DNA from: Halichoerus grypus
Lineage: Eukaryota > Chordata > Mammalia > Carnivora > Phocidae
Assembly: GCF_964656455.1 (NCBI RefSeq)
Contig: NC_135722.1
Location: 93,429,313 to 93,493,312 of the forward strand
Reading direction: 5' to 3'
Length of the DNA stretch: 64,000 nt
This document shows, piece after piece, positions 1 to 12,454 of this stretch. The notes beneath the pieces are model-generated. The model was not told where the DNA came from. It searched no databases and saw nothing but the letters and a program-made list of their open reading frames with translations. Both the position numbers and the translations under genes were made by a program. Within the stretch, counting starts at the first letter, position 1; each line of letters starts with the position of its first letter.

Positions 1-869
1 AGTACAGCTGAGCTAGATTGGGCTGCTACTTCTCTCTCAAAGAAACTCGTCAGGTTCTTAGAGAATCGGCACCACACAAAAAAAGTTGAGGCTTTACACC
101 AAGAGCTATATGTGAATTAGTGTCTCTGCACAGACACACACTGAAACATGTTTAGAAAGCGTATTATCCTTAAGTTCCGCAATCACTGCAAGTTTTGCTC
201 CTTTATTCCTTGATACTGTTTTCTTTTTTTATCACTGACGTCATGCGGAACCGCACAATTAACGTATCCGTTTCCTTGTTATTCCCTGATGGTATTAACA
301 ACCAGCACAGAGCCAAATCAAAATAAGCCAAAGAGTCTGATTTTTTTTTTTTTTTAACGTCGTATTTGCTTACCGTCCCTCCAACACATCTGTTACTTAA
401 CCCCTCTCTTCGGGACCGAGTCACTGGATTCCGTGAGCATTGGTGAACTTGGCGAATGGGTGATCTGCTGTGTTAACTCTGTTCTATTTCTGATGCATTG
501 TGCTCTGTGGGAGCGCAAGCCCGCTAGCATCTCTCTCTCCGTACGTGGCCGGCAGAAGAGGTGGAGGCATGGTGGCGCCGAGAGCCCGCCATTGTCAGGC
601 TCCAACGTGGCTATTTTGCACAGCTGTTTGAATTATCTGGGGATTTGTATTCGTGATTCAGCTATTTAGAGACAAAACACATGAACTCTTTTGGCTCTGC
701 TGTTGGCCACTTTCTCCATTCCCGCAGAACCCTTCATAATGCATTTCACACGCAGGTGCTCAATCAGAATGTGATGACATTGGAACCTTTGGAGATACTA
801 CTTTTTTGCATTCATTTTCTGTATAAGATCCTGCAGCTTTTAAAACCTCCGGACTAATTATGCCAGCAA

Positions 870-1830
870 GCGCTTTAAAACCCTTCAGTGCCTCCCCATT
901 GCCCTTAATCTTTAAAGGTTTTTAAGGCCCTGCCTTCTGTACTTCTCACTCTTTTCACCTCGTACTTTCTTAACTCTGCGGTTGGGCCACAGGCACCCTT
1001 ATCTCTGGGTCTGTGCATAGGCCATCCTTTGCAAGGAAACACCTCTTCGCCTCACTTATTCTGACCAATCCCATTCACTGCTGCTGTTCCAGCCTGGGCT
1101 GAAATAGAGCTTCCTCCAGGAAGCCTTCCTTGACTCCTCAGAGGTTACAGTAGAGGCACCTGAGCTCACAGCCTTGGCACTTTGTACTTTCCTTTTTGTA
1201 ACAAGTATTACCTTGGTAATTAGGTTTGTTTCCCCTCTAGACTCTAAGTCCCAGCTCTGGTGGCGCTATTCACATGAGCCACGTGGTGGCCCTGGATATG
1301 CCTAGCATGCACATGCCCAGTGAATATTATTGACTGAAAAGACCTATCTACATGGAGCACTGAACTCTCCATTTACACCAGAATACATAGAATCTACTTG
1401 CTTATCTGGCTAGATTTGTGGTTTATTGTCAACAAAATTAGGTGGAAAGCAGGCCTTATCTTTCCCTTTCCCTTGCTCGCTCCGCCCAGGACCACTGGGC
1501 CTTCACCCTTCACGGTGTTGTTCCCTCTTCCAGGAACATTCTTTCCTCAAATATTTGCATGATGTGCTCTCTCACCTCCTTCATGACCTCTTTAAAACTG
1601 TGATTCCCCCCTCCCCTCAAATTCCCTATTTCTCTGCTCTCTTTCCCTAGCACTTCCATCACCTACAAATACACTGATTTACCTATTTTTGTCTATTGTC
1701 CGTCTCCTACTAGAAAGTTAGCCCCACAAGGGTTGGGATTTTTGTCTTTTATTCAGTAATATATTCTAAGTACCTAAGACAATGCCTGATACATAATAAG
1801 CTCTTAATAAATACATGCAAATGAATGAAG
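870..1830 (+). mobile_element. L2 LINE fragments
   Basis: Old L2 sequence in pieces: CTTCAGTGCCTCCCCATTGC, then CCAGGAAGCCTTCCTTGACT, ending in the L2 3' signature CAATGCCTGATACATAATAA ... AATAAATACATGCAAATGAA. Strand is plus, opposite to JHY. Confidence 0.75.
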
Positions 1831-2027
1831 CAGTTAACTTTTCAAGAATATGAAAGAGATTTTAGGACTATCTTGTGTTTGATTAACCAAGTCACCTGAA
1901 CTCTATATAACACAACTAGGGATATGTAAGTGTGACCTCTGGACGGCCACAGAATTCAAATTGCTCCATTATTAAAATCCTTCAGTGATTCCACGTCATG
2001 TAGAGGAAAGGCATAACTCCTTAGCAG

Positions 2028-2220
2028 AGCGGTTCTAAAACTTGACTATGTATTAGACTCACTTAGAGGGCTTATTAAAACAAATTGCTGGGCCTCGCCC
2101 CAGAGTTTCTGATTCAAGAGGTCTGGGATGCGGCCCAAGAATTTGCACTTCTGGCAATTTCCCAGGCGATGCTGATGCTGCTGGATTCCAGGGACCATAT
2201 TCTGAGAACCCCTGCTTTAC
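2028..2220 (+). mobile_element. MER5A-type hAT element
   Basis: Nearly complete non-autonomous hAT-Charlie copy: GCGGTTCTAAAACTTGACTA start, TGCTGGGCCTCGCCCCAGAG, GCGATGCTGATGCTGCTGG, and an end ATTCTGAGAACCCCTGC mirroring the start. Confidence 0.85.
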
Positions 2221-2634
2221 AATGATGTACGGGGGCCTGCATGAAAGGCACCTGCCGATTTCCGTAGTCGAAATACCCACACTGCCATCCTCCCAATCTA
2301 GACACGTACAACACAGAAGTATTCGTCTTCTCCTCAACTTGCTGGATTCAGTAATCCTCTCCAATCCTTTCTTTAAGATTCCAACTGAAGCCCACAGCTG
2401 ATGCTCATGGCTGGCCAGCTACTCTCTCGGATGCCTTGGTATTTCTGCGTCCACCAGTTGGGTTGTATGTTTACCAAGAGGCTTTTACATTTGTTCGCAA
2501 ACCTGTTTATGTCTATCATATGGTTTGTTAAAATTATAACATGTTTGAAGGTGAGATAATTTGGAGAAATCTGAGTGTGAACAGAGTTGTTATTTTCATG
2601 GAAACGAAGTAAAATAATTTAGAATGGCCCAATA

Positions 2635-2837
2635 GGGACACCTGGGTGGCTCGGTTGGTTAAGCGTCTGCCTTCGGCTCAGGTCATGATCCCGGGGTCCC
2701 GGAATCGAGTCCTGCATCGGGCTCCCTGCTCAGCAGAAAGCCTGCTTCTCTTTCTACCTGCCGCTCCCTTCTGCTTGCATGCTTGTGCTCGCTCTCTCTC
2801 TCTGACAAATGAATGAATAAATGAATGAATGAATGTC
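2635..2837 (+). mobile_element. Carnivore SINE
   Basis: tRNA-Lys-derived SINE with head GGGACACCTGGGTGGCTCGG and a variant GAAT/AAAT tail. The 16-base target duplication TTAGAATGGCCCAATA is perfect (2619-2634, 2838-2853), so it is young. Confidence 0.95.
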
Positions 2838-2910
2838 TTAGAATGGCCCAATAAAACAAAAGGCAAGAGAAAAACAAGGGGTGGGGGGAAAGCTGATAAA
2901 GATTAGGGTA

Positions 2911-3113
2911 GGGGCGCCTGGGTGGCTCAGTCGGTTAAGCGGCTGCCTTCAGCTCAGGTCATGATCCTGGGGTCCTGGGATCGAGCCCCACGTCCGGCTC
3001 CCTGCTCAGTGGAGAGCCTGCTTCTCCCTCTCCCTCTGCCTGCCACTCTGCCTACTTGTGCTCTCTCTCTATCTCTCTGTCAAATAAATAAATAAAATCT
3101 TTAAAAAAAAAAG
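2911..3113 (+). mobile_element. Carnivore SINE
   Basis: Canonical head GGGGCGCCTGGGTGGCTCAG. Perfect target duplication GATTAGGGTA (2901-2910, 3114-3123). Confidence 0.95.
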
Positions 3114-3144
3114 GATTAGGGTAAGTAGTTATAAAAAAAATCAA

Positions 3145-3342
3145 GGGCGCCTGGGTGGCTCAGTTGGTTAGGCGACAGCCTTTGGCTCGGGTCGTGATCC
3201 CAGGGTCCTGGAATCGAGCCCCACATTGAGCTCCTTGCTCAGCAGGGAGCCTGTTTCTCCCTCTCCCTCTGCCTACTACACCACCTGCTTGTGCTCTCTC
3301 TCTCTGTCAAATAAATAAATAAAATCTTTAAAAAAAAAAAAC
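3145..3342 (+). mobile_element. Carnivore SINE
   Basis: Head GGGCGCCTGGGTGGCTCAGT and tail AAATAAATAAAATCTT plus A run. The target duplication is A-rich and not clear. Confidence 0.92.
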
Positions 3343-3372
3343 AAAGAAAGTTTATGTTCTTAGATCCTTTCT

Positions 3373-3584
3373 TTAAAAAATGTTTTGTAAAGATTTACTT
3401 ATTTATTTTAGAGAGAGACAGCTCGAGCAGGGGGAGGGGCAGAGGGAGGGAGAGAGAGAATCCCAAGCTGACTCTGCACTGAGCGAGGAGCCCAACACGG
3501 GGCTCGATTCTAGGACCCTGAGATCATGACCTGAGCTGAAATCAAGAGTCAGTTGCTCAACTGACTGAACCACCCAGGTGCCCC
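3373..3584 (-). mobile_element. Carnivore SINE
   Basis: Reverse copy; target duplication TAGATCCTTTCT (3361-3372, 3585-3596). Fourth SINE within 1 kb. Confidence 0.95.
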
Positions 3585-3789
3585 TAGATCCTTTCTAAAG
3601 TTTTTTTTTTAAGTCTCTCAAACTGAGGCAGAAGGACAACGTGGTAGTCCAGTACCACATGCACTGACAGGAGAGGCCTCGGCCCCCCTGGAACAGACTG
3701 GCGAGCTAATGTAGGTCTATATTCTTTAAGCGCAAATCAACTGTTCAGGGTCATCTTTTTCCATATCTGCTTAAGCCACTGTATTGGAT

Positions 3790-4335
3790 TAATTGACCAA
3801 ATACCAGTTCCTGACTAGTACCCTAGAGGTTCCCCTTGTACCAGCAGGCTTCCACCTAAACCGTGACCTCCCAAAGCTCTTACACCATCGCACTCAGTCC
3901 CTTTGCCTGCAATACTACTTCTGTCCACCACCTGCTACCTTCTTTTTAAAGAACTTGTTCAATGGTTGCCTCTTCTGTGACACCCTCTCTGAATTCCCCT
4001 GACAGACTCAGGCACTTTTTCTTCTGCGTTCCTTTGGGACCTTACGTGTCTCTTCTATAGGTACTATTTTATTTTTAAAAGATTTTGTTTATTTATTTAG
4101 AGAAAGCACGAGCAGAGGGAGGAAGAGAGGAGAAAGAGAATCTCAAGCAGACTCTGCACTGAGTGGGGAGTCTGACACAGGGCTCGATCTCACGACCCTG
4201 AGATCATGACCTGAGCTGAGATCGAGAGTCGGATGCTTAATCGATTGAGCCACCCAGGCACCCTGGTACGGACTCTTTAATATGTCTGCTTCCCACAAGG
4301 CCGGAAGCTCCTAAAGAGCAGATACACCGACAGCA
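3790..4335 (+). mobile_element. L2 LINE fragment split by a SINE
   Basis: L2-like text (TGTGACACCCTCTCTGAATT, GACCTTACGTGTCTCTTCTA) runs to 4064, is broken by a SINE, and resumes with GGAAGCTCCTAAAGAGCAGA. Confidence 0.65.
4065..4264 (-). mobile_element. Carnivore SINE
   Basis: Reverse copy inserted in L2; short match GGTAC at both flanks. Body differs (GAGTGGGGAGTCTGACACAG), an older subtype. Confidence 0.9.
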
Positions 4336-5061
4336 GCCAAAATGACTGCAGACCCCTAGCAGTCTGGGGCATTTAATGAAGAGGCAGAGTATCCTTCCTC
4401 CCATTGCCACAGCTCTGGACTTTACCACAGAAGCAGGTGCCATGGCCCCAAGGTAAGAGAGCAAGGCCTGTGGAGTGCTCTAGGCATGTTTGGGAAAGCT
4501 ATCCTGAGAAACGATTGCTTATGTTAGGGTTCTGGTTTTTGAAAGGGCATGCTTTAATTATGAGGAGAGTTTTCTTTTCATGGATCTCTCGTCAGTAATG
4601 TTGAATTAATGGAGGGTCACTCTATGGATCATACGGTTGGTAGCAAACCAACTAAGTGCTGAACAGTGCATACAGAAAGATGCCTTAGGAAATGTGTTAT
4701 ACTGGGGGAAAAAAACCCCATAAAGTTCAATTTGAATTATGCTGTCATAAGTGCGTGCTCTTGTTGTGGTCACACAGGGCAAAAGAAAAAAAAAAAAACC
4801 CGAATCAATGAAGATACAGAGTACTTACTCTATAGAAGAATAATTTTTATGAGTATAGTAGAGGTGAGACTCAAAAATACCACCAAAACTGGAAGAATTC
4901 TAAAAAACAAAAGAAAGAATTCTGTTTCTAACCAAATATAATTAGAAAAAGATGATCATCATTGAAATAAAGGTAAAGCTTAATTTTATAGACAACCAAA
5001 AATTGTACTAAATCTAAAATGATAGAAAAGGAGAGCAATCTATCACTTAAATATGAGTCTA

Positions 5062-5260
5062 GGGGCATCTGGGTAGCTCAGTCAGTTAAGCCTCTGACTC
5101 TTGGTTTTGGCTCAGGTCGTGATCTTATGGGTTGTGAGATGGATCCCTGCATCAGGCTCCATGTTCAGTGGGGAGTCTGCTTGAGATTCTCTCTCCTCCC
5201 TCTGCCCCTCCCATTCATGCTCTCTCTCAAGTAAATAAATCTTTTTTAAAAATTAAAAAA
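5062..5260 (+). mobile_element. Carnivore SINE (older subtype)
   Basis: Head GGGGCATCTGGGTAGCTCAG with CTCTTGGTTTTGGCTCAGG body. Tail of ATAAATCTTTTTTAAAAA. Short flank match AGTCT. Confidence 0.9.
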
Positions 5261-5759
5261 GTCTTATCCAGTAGGATAAGTGGACAGTCTTCTGGGAGTT
5301 CTACCATAGATTGGGCTATTGGGGTATTGAAATGCTACCCTTTTAGCTACACTTTCTTATTCTACCTGAAGTCCTATCCCTTTCACTTTGAGGCGCTATG
5401 ATCTGAAAAAAAAAATCTGTTTAGAAGGGCCTATTCCCAGAGTGATTCCTTTCCCTTTCTATGGCTTGAGAATGCCCAGTGTTGACAATAGCTTCCCTTT
5501 ACCATCTGCCATGCATCAGGAGCTTTGTATAATTTTTTTCTACTAGGCCTCCAAGGCAGAAATTGACCCCATATAATAAAGAATATCAGGCTTAAAGAGT
5601 CACTTGCTCAGAAATCTAGGAAGTGCTACCACCTAGTTTGCTGAAGAGCCAGGATATAACCCATGATTGTCTGACTTCCAAATGAGTGCTTTGTTTTGGT
5701 TTTATGTTTTACTCCCGTCACACTGTGTTGTCCCTGGGGGAGAAGGCTTCTACCACGAC

Positions 5760-6095
5760 TGGCACAAACCAAGCCTCCTCCCCCAGAGCTTCCATAGTTT
5801 CTTTTCCTCATCTGTTCATGTCTCAACTTGAATGACATCTCCTCAGAGAGTCCTTCACAAGCACCCAAACATCCCAGTTACACTCCCATTCATCCTTTTC
5901 TTAAGTTATTCAGTGTCCTTTGAGGTATTTATTGGCATGTGAAATTATTTTGTTACATGTTTCTTGCCTCTGTTACATGATTGGAACATGAGCTCCCTGA
6001 AGCCCAGGCTCTGTGTGTCTTGTTTTCTGGTGTATCCTTAGCCCTGAGCACCGAGCACATAGCTGGTGCTCAATAAAGGTCTGTTGGCTGACTGA
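5760..6095 (+). mobile_element. L2 LINE 3' end
   Basis: Ends in the characteristic L2 tail ATGAGCTCCCTGAAGCCCAG ... GCACATAGCTGGTGCTCAAT AAA. No coding capacity. Confidence 0.78.
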
Positions 6096-6949
6096 CCTGC
6101 TGTCTCAGCAGGAGCCACGAATGTATGTTGATCTTCAAAATGGGTGGTGGATTCTTGATAGGGCTTTATACTGTCTGGAAGACTATAGGTGATGTATAAC
6201 TTTTCTATATTTGTTTTCACAAAGTATCTGTAATTACTTTCCGGGGAAAGACAAGAGAAGAACAACAGGTCTAAAGCACTTATTGCTCTTTTCTGAGCAT
6301 GCTAGATTCTTCCCTTCATCGGTCTTCAAAGTCACATTGGAATCAAGATAGAAAGGCAGCTCCTTTTTCAAGACACAAATGTCTTTTAATGGCAGATCAG
6401 AAATGGACTCAAATTCTAACTAATGAGTTTCAGACAAACACTGAACAAATCATGAATTAAAAAAAGTAAGTCGTGAATATTCACTGGCAAAGTTACTGGC
6501 TGACAGTGATACTTAGGTGCCCTCTAGTGTGTGTTGGTTTTTATCAGTTCCTTGCTTCACATGTCAGATGATCGAAATCTCCTCATGTATTCCAAGGTGA
6601 TTTTTCCAGTGCATTTTAATGTACGATCGATCAACAGATGAAAAATGTACATCGTACAGATGAAAAATGGCAAAAATAATTGTGGAGAAATTTAATTTAA
6701 AAACTGATGGTTCTGCTCTGAGCCATTATTTACGAGCAAAGAATGCAATTTAGGTGACCTGAGCAGTCAGGGGGTGTGAAGTGACAAGGGTTACTACAAA
6801 ATGTTGGGTCTTGTGAGTCCATAGGCATGGTTCAAAAATAAGAGCTATAAAAAGGATATAAAGTGAAAGGCTGTGCTCCCATCCCCCTCCACCCTCCACA
6901 ATTAACCACCCACATACCCTTCCACAGTTTTTTATGCATACCAAGGGAA

Positions 6950-8410
6950 ACACAGAGCTTTATTCTTCCCCACTTTTTTACACTGTATGCACTGTTCTAT
7001 ACCTTTAATTTTCCCCTTAATAATAAACCTTGATAAGTTGTCCATAACCATTCATGGAGAACATCCTCATTTTTTTTAACAGCTACAATGTACTTTATTC
7101 TATGGATGTACTATAATATCAGTATTACCCACATGATAGACATTTGGATAGTTTCCCATCTTTTGCTGAAAAAAGGCTGAAATGGAGAATCTTGTACAGG
7201 AGTTATTTCAAAACTGCACATATATAACTAGGAAAAATTCCTAGGAGTGGGATATGTTGGGTCAAATAAAAATAATTGTTGCGAACATTTATATAGTGCT
7301 TGCTATAAGGCAGGCATTGATCTAACCACACTACATATATTAGCTCATGTATATAATCTTCTTAATAATCCTGTGAAGAAAGTACTATTATTATCTTTTT
7401 TTTTTTTAAGGATGAGGAAACTGAGGCACATAGGGGTTAAGCAACCTGCCCAAGGTCAGACAGCAGGTGGCAGTACCAACCACCTTGGCTCTGAAGTCTA
7501 TTCTCTTAGTCATTATGTTTTACTTTTTCAAGGAGTATATGTTTTAGTATTTTAAATAGATATTAACAAGTTGTCCTCCCCACCTGTTATGCCAATTTAT
7601 TATCTCAACAACCTGACTGTACTTCTATGTATTAACTTTTCTGTGAATTTTCTATTGATGGCCTTTGCATATTTTTATATTGGGATTTTTGGTCTTGATT
7701 TCCAGGAGCTCTTTATATATTAGAGATATTAGAGTTTCATCTGTGATATGAATTAGAAATATTTTTCTTCTTTGTATTTTGACTCTCTTATGCTTTTTTC
7801 CTACAGAAGTTTTTGGTATTTATGTAGTCAGATTTATCAATCCTTTGTAGATTGTGGATTTTGAACCATTTCGAGGTTATGGGAGAATTTGCTTCATTTT
7901 TTTTTTTCTAGTATTTTTATGGTTTAATTTTTTTTAATTAAATATTTGGTCCATTTAGAATTTATCTTGTTGTATGATATCAGGTATGGCTCTGACTTCA
8001 TTTTCTCCCAGATGGCTACCCAGTTGTTTTATTGAACAATGTACCATTTCCTCACTGATTTGAGATACTGCTTTATCAAATCATAGTATCATATCCTATA
8101 TTCCCATATGTTAATTGGTTCTGTTTCTGCACTTTCTTCTCTGTTCCATTTTTCTGTCTATATATGCATTAAATATTATCCTAGTATTTAATTATTGAGG
8201 GTTTATAATATACTCTCTGGTAGTGTTAGATTCCCTCGTGATTCTTAATGTCCAGAGCTTTCTTTATTATTCCTGCTTTTATTTTTCATCTGAACTTAAT
8301 CAGTTTTTTGAGTCTTATTTAAAAAAAAAACTGTTAATATTTTTTTGGAATGTCATAAACTTCTTAGATGTACTTTCAAATCTTCCCAAAGACAATACAA
8401 CTACTTAAGA
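6950..8410 (-). mobile_element. Old L1 (L1M-like) 3' portion, interrupted
   Basis: On the plus strand this reads as the reverse complement of old L1 3' sequence: CATTCATGGAGAACATCC, then after a nested MIR, the run GATTTCCAGGAGCTCTTTAT and ATGGCTACCCAGTTGTTTTA. Stops are frequent in every frame and divergence is high. Assignment to the L1M group is by recollection of the consensus. Confidence 0.7.
7262..7512 (-). mobile_element. MIR SINE
   Basis: Reverse-strand MIR nested in old L1: GATGAGGAAACTGAGGCACA, CAACCTGCCCAAGGTCAGAC, CAGGTGGCAG. Confidence 0.85.
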
Positions 8411-8476
8411 CCCTGTCTGATTCAACTGGGCATAAATGCTTGTGACAAAATGATGTATTAAAAAGCTGATTTTCTT

Positions 8477-8683
8477 TTTTAAAGATTTTATTTATTTATT
8501 TGTTAGAGAGAGAGTGGGCGAGAGAGAGTGAGCAAGGGTACAAGCAGGGGGAGCAGCAGAGGGAGAGGGAGAAGCAGGCTCCCTGCTGAGCAAGGAGCCT
8601 GATGCGGGACTCGATCCCCCGGCAGTGCTATCATGACCTGAGCTGAAGGCAGACGCTTAACGACTGAGCCACCCAGGCGTCCC
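8477..8683 (-). mobile_element. Carnivore SINE
   Basis: Reverse copy; perfect 17-base target duplication AAAAAGCTGATTTTCTT (8460-8476, 8684-8700). Confidence 0.95.
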
Positions 8684-8984
8684 AAAAAGCTGATTTTCTT
8701 CACTGTGTAATGGTAATTGACATTTAGTCATTCATTTGGCGATAGATGTCATTTATCTTTTCAGTATTTCTAGTTGTAAGATATTGGTCATCTCTTTCAA
8801 AGAAATTAAGAGGAGAAAATAGATTTTCAAACATGAAAACCTTCCAGATAGATGCTGCTTAATCTAAAACAATACCCTCCAAACCTGCCACCCCTAATTC
8901 TTACCTCCTGATCCCAAATTAACAGAATAATCCCATCAGTCATTGAAATCATCAATGCTGTATGGGTACTGACTTACACAACTA

Positions 8985-9385
8985 CAATTTTGGGTTTCTG
9001 GAAAACCCTGTAGGTGCTTTATATGTAGTCCATGGACCAGCTGCCTTGACATCACCTGGGCACTTGTTAGAAATGCATACTCTTTTTTTTTTTTTTAAAG
9101 ATTTTATTTATTTATTTGACAGAGAGAGACACAGCGAGAGAGGGAATACAAGCAGGGGGAGCGGGAGAGGGAGAAGCAGGCTTCCCGCGGAGCAGGGAGC
9201 CCGATGCGGGGCTCGATCCCAGGACCCCGGGATCATGACCTGAGCCGAAGGCAGACGCTTAACGACTGAGCCACCCAGGCGCCCCAGAAATGCATACTCT
9301 TGAGTCTCACCCCAGACCTAGTGGATTAAAATCCGTATGTTAACAAGATTCTGGGATGGTTCATGAGTGCCTTAAAGTTTGAGGG
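8985..9385 (+). mobile_element. MER5-type hAT element split by a SINE
   Basis: hAT-like sequence (GTCCATGGACCAGCTGCCTT, TCACCTGGGCACTTGTTAG) is interrupted at 9083 by a SINE and resumes at 9286 (AGTCTCACCCCAGACCTAGT), ending near CTTAAAGTTTGAGG. Confidence 0.75.
9084..9285 (-). mobile_element. Carnivore SINE inside a hAT element
   Basis: Reverse copy; perfect 15-base target duplication AGAAATGCATACTCT (9069-9083, 9286-9300) of MER5-type sequence. Confidence 0.96.
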
Positions 9386-9396
9386 GAAAAAAAGAT

Positions 9397-9583
9397 CCGT
9401 GGTTCTTAGTGGGCCCAACAGCAGAAGTGGCGTCACCCAGAACCACGTAGAAAATTCAAATTCTTGGGTCCTACCCTACACCTAGTGAATCAGAAACCCT
9501 TAGGTTAGGTCTGGCAATCTGTTTTAACAAGCGCCCCAGTTGATTCTGATTCACAGTAATGTCTGAAAATCCCTGGTGTAAAG
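9397..9583 (+). mobile_element. MER5-type hAT element
   Basis: Starts GTGGTTCTTAGTGGGCCCAA, contains TGGGTCCTACCCTACACCTA and GAATCAGAAACCCTTAGG, ends near GAAAATCCCTGG. Second of three hAT copies in tandem here. Confidence 0.7.
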
Positions 9584-9584
9584 T

Positions 9585-9770
9585 AGTGGTTTTCAATCTT
9601 GGTTAAGCATTAGAATCACTTGGGAAGCTTTGAAAGAAAAATACTGGCGCTCAGGGTCTTACCCAGAGATGTCAATTGGTCCAGGTGAAGCTAAGAATCA
9701 CTTTTTAAAATTAGTTTCTCAGGTGAATCTAATATCCAGCCAAGTTTTCAAACATCTGCTCTAGAAAATA
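9585..9770 (+). mobile_element. MER5-type hAT element
   Basis: Starts GTAGTGGTTTTCAATCTTGG, contains TTAGAATCACTTGGGAAGCT, ends AGTTTTCAAACATCTGCTCT. Third adjacent copy. Confidence 0.7.
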
Positions 9771-11314
9771 CCATTTCCCCCTCACATACAATTTATACTA
9801 AACAGAGTAAGTTTGGAGGGATGGAAGAGGTCCATTTTTCATTCCCCATATATTTACTGAGACCTTACAGTGTGTTAGGCTAGTTACCATGAAGATTGAA
9901 AATAGGTACAGAGCATAGTTCTTGCCCATAAGGAAACATATAATCTGCACTGGCAGAAAGACCTGCACATACTTCATATATAAATAATGACTTGAAAGGA
10001 ACACATGGTTCAGTGCTATTGACTATAATTCAATAAACCAGTTACACATATCCTATCACTGCTAGGTCAAACTAATTTCTATCCTTTTTAAAAGAAGAGT
10101 AAGATGAAGGAAATGTATGTTGGAAAATGGTGAAGAAACAATTTTGAATATAATTAGCAATCAGTCCTTAGACAGTTGAACCTGGAGAAAGTAGTGGACA
10201 AGGTCAATAGCCACTTCAGAGACTAATTTATGAGCTTAAAGATTGAGCAAGTCAAAAATGCTTTAAAGTTTTCTCGCTGGCCTAGCAAAAAATTATGCTA
10301 TGGAATCACTGTCAGTCAGCTCACCCCAATATTGTTTGTAAATTAAGTTATAACTACTAAGAAAAATAAGCGATTAAGAAATCAGCAATTAAAGAGTTTA
10401 TAATAAAGCTCTTTTCACCTTTATTATTAGAAATAAAACTTTCTTTTGGCTTCACAATTCGCCTCTCCGTCTAGACTGGCTTCTTTTGAGAACATGTTTA
10501 GAAACAAATGAAAAATATTGTTCTAGGCTGGGAGAAATTACTGGTTATAAATATTTTTCACAGATAATGGACTGTTGAATTTATATTTTTAAAGGCGCAA
10601 CCAAGCAAAATTCAAAATTTCATATATTTTATGAAAAGTACATTAACATCTAAAATTGGGTCAAAAATGTTGATAATTCTTTTGCATTCAGCTATGTGTT
10701 TTGAGAATTCATCTGAATATACTACATCCGTTCTTCTGTTCTATTATTAGTTACCAAGGCAAGGATGTGACCATAATCCTTTAAGGCTATAAAGGGAGTT
10801 TCTGAATTAAGAGAAAATCACAAATGTTCATCTACCTCCTCTTTCATTTCTACGAAAAAATACTTAGAGCAGGTTAGAGCATTTTAAATAATACCATTTG
10901 AATTTGGAATAGGTCTAAGGGCATCCCCATGTAATGTATTAACCTTTCCTTCATATTTGAAAATGACCTCACATTAGTAAGTAATGAATTTCAAGCTGGT
11001 TCCCCCAAGAAGGATGGCCATTCTTTTCTTATGTCCATGGGCATGTCCACTAGGAGTTGGGCTGATAGGATCCGTATGAGTGCCCATGAAATAGAGCTAA
11101 GGCTACTGGCTCTAACAGATTCTGAATCCATCATCTGGGATAGAATTTACTCTTGAAATGATCAGATAAGAAAGGGAGGGCATTTATTTTTCTCATTTTA
11201 TAGATGGAGAGACTAAAGTTTATATCATTTGCACAGAATAAAGGGTGGTATAGTGATTATAGTTGTGGTTGGAAAGGTAATAGAATCACCTGGATAATTA
11301 AAAAGACAAAACAG

Positions 11315-11521
11315 GGGGCGCCTGGCTGGCTCAGTTGGTTAAGCATCTGCCTTTGGCTCAGATCATGATCTTGGGGTCCTGGGATTGAGCCCCGCATCAG
11401 GTTCCCTGCTCAGTGGGGAGTCTGCTGCTCCCTCTCCCAATTCCCCTGCTTGTGTTCCCTCTCTCTCTGTTCCCTCACTTGCTGTCTCTCTAATAAATAA
11501 AATCTTAAAAAAAAAAAAAAA
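11315..11521 (+). mobile_element. Carnivore SINE
   Basis: Head GGGGCGCCTGGCTGGCTCAG, long A tail. It is followed by another SINE 16 bases later. Confidence 0.92.
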
Positions 11522-11537
11522 AGAATTAGTGGAATAG

Positions 11538-11735
11538 GGGCTCCTGGGTGGCTCCGTTTGTTAAGCTTCTGCCTTCGGCTCAGGTCATGATCCCAGGTTC
11601 CTGGGATCGAGCCCCGTGTCTGGCTCCCCTCTCGGTGGGAAGCCTGCTTCTCCTGCTCCCTCTGCCTGCCACTCCCCCTGCTTGCGCTCTCACGTTCTCT
11701 CTCTCTCTAATAAATAAAATAAATCTTAAAAAAAA
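11538..11735 (+). mobile_element. Carnivore SINE
   Basis: Head GGGGCTCCTGGGTGGCTCCG; flanks AGAATTAGTGGA and AGAATTCGTGGA form a target duplication with one mismatch. It ends 177 bases from the JHY exon at 11912-12431. Confidence 0.93.
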
Positions 11736-11767
11736 AGAATTCGTGGACTAATTCCCCTGATTCTTCA

Positions 11768-12454
<687 letters not shown>

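Noticed and set aside
393..605. 70-codon minus-strand frame as a later JHY exon
   Set aside because: No match to remembered JHY sequence; no supporting splice sites.
2812..2838. Direct repeats as a CRISPR-like array
   Set aside because: GAAT/AAAT units are the variable tail of a SINE in a mammalian genome.
11538..11735. tRNA gene-like head of SINEs
   Set aside because: tRNA-Lys ancestry of the SINE family; no intact cloverleaf, so no tRNA genes were called.
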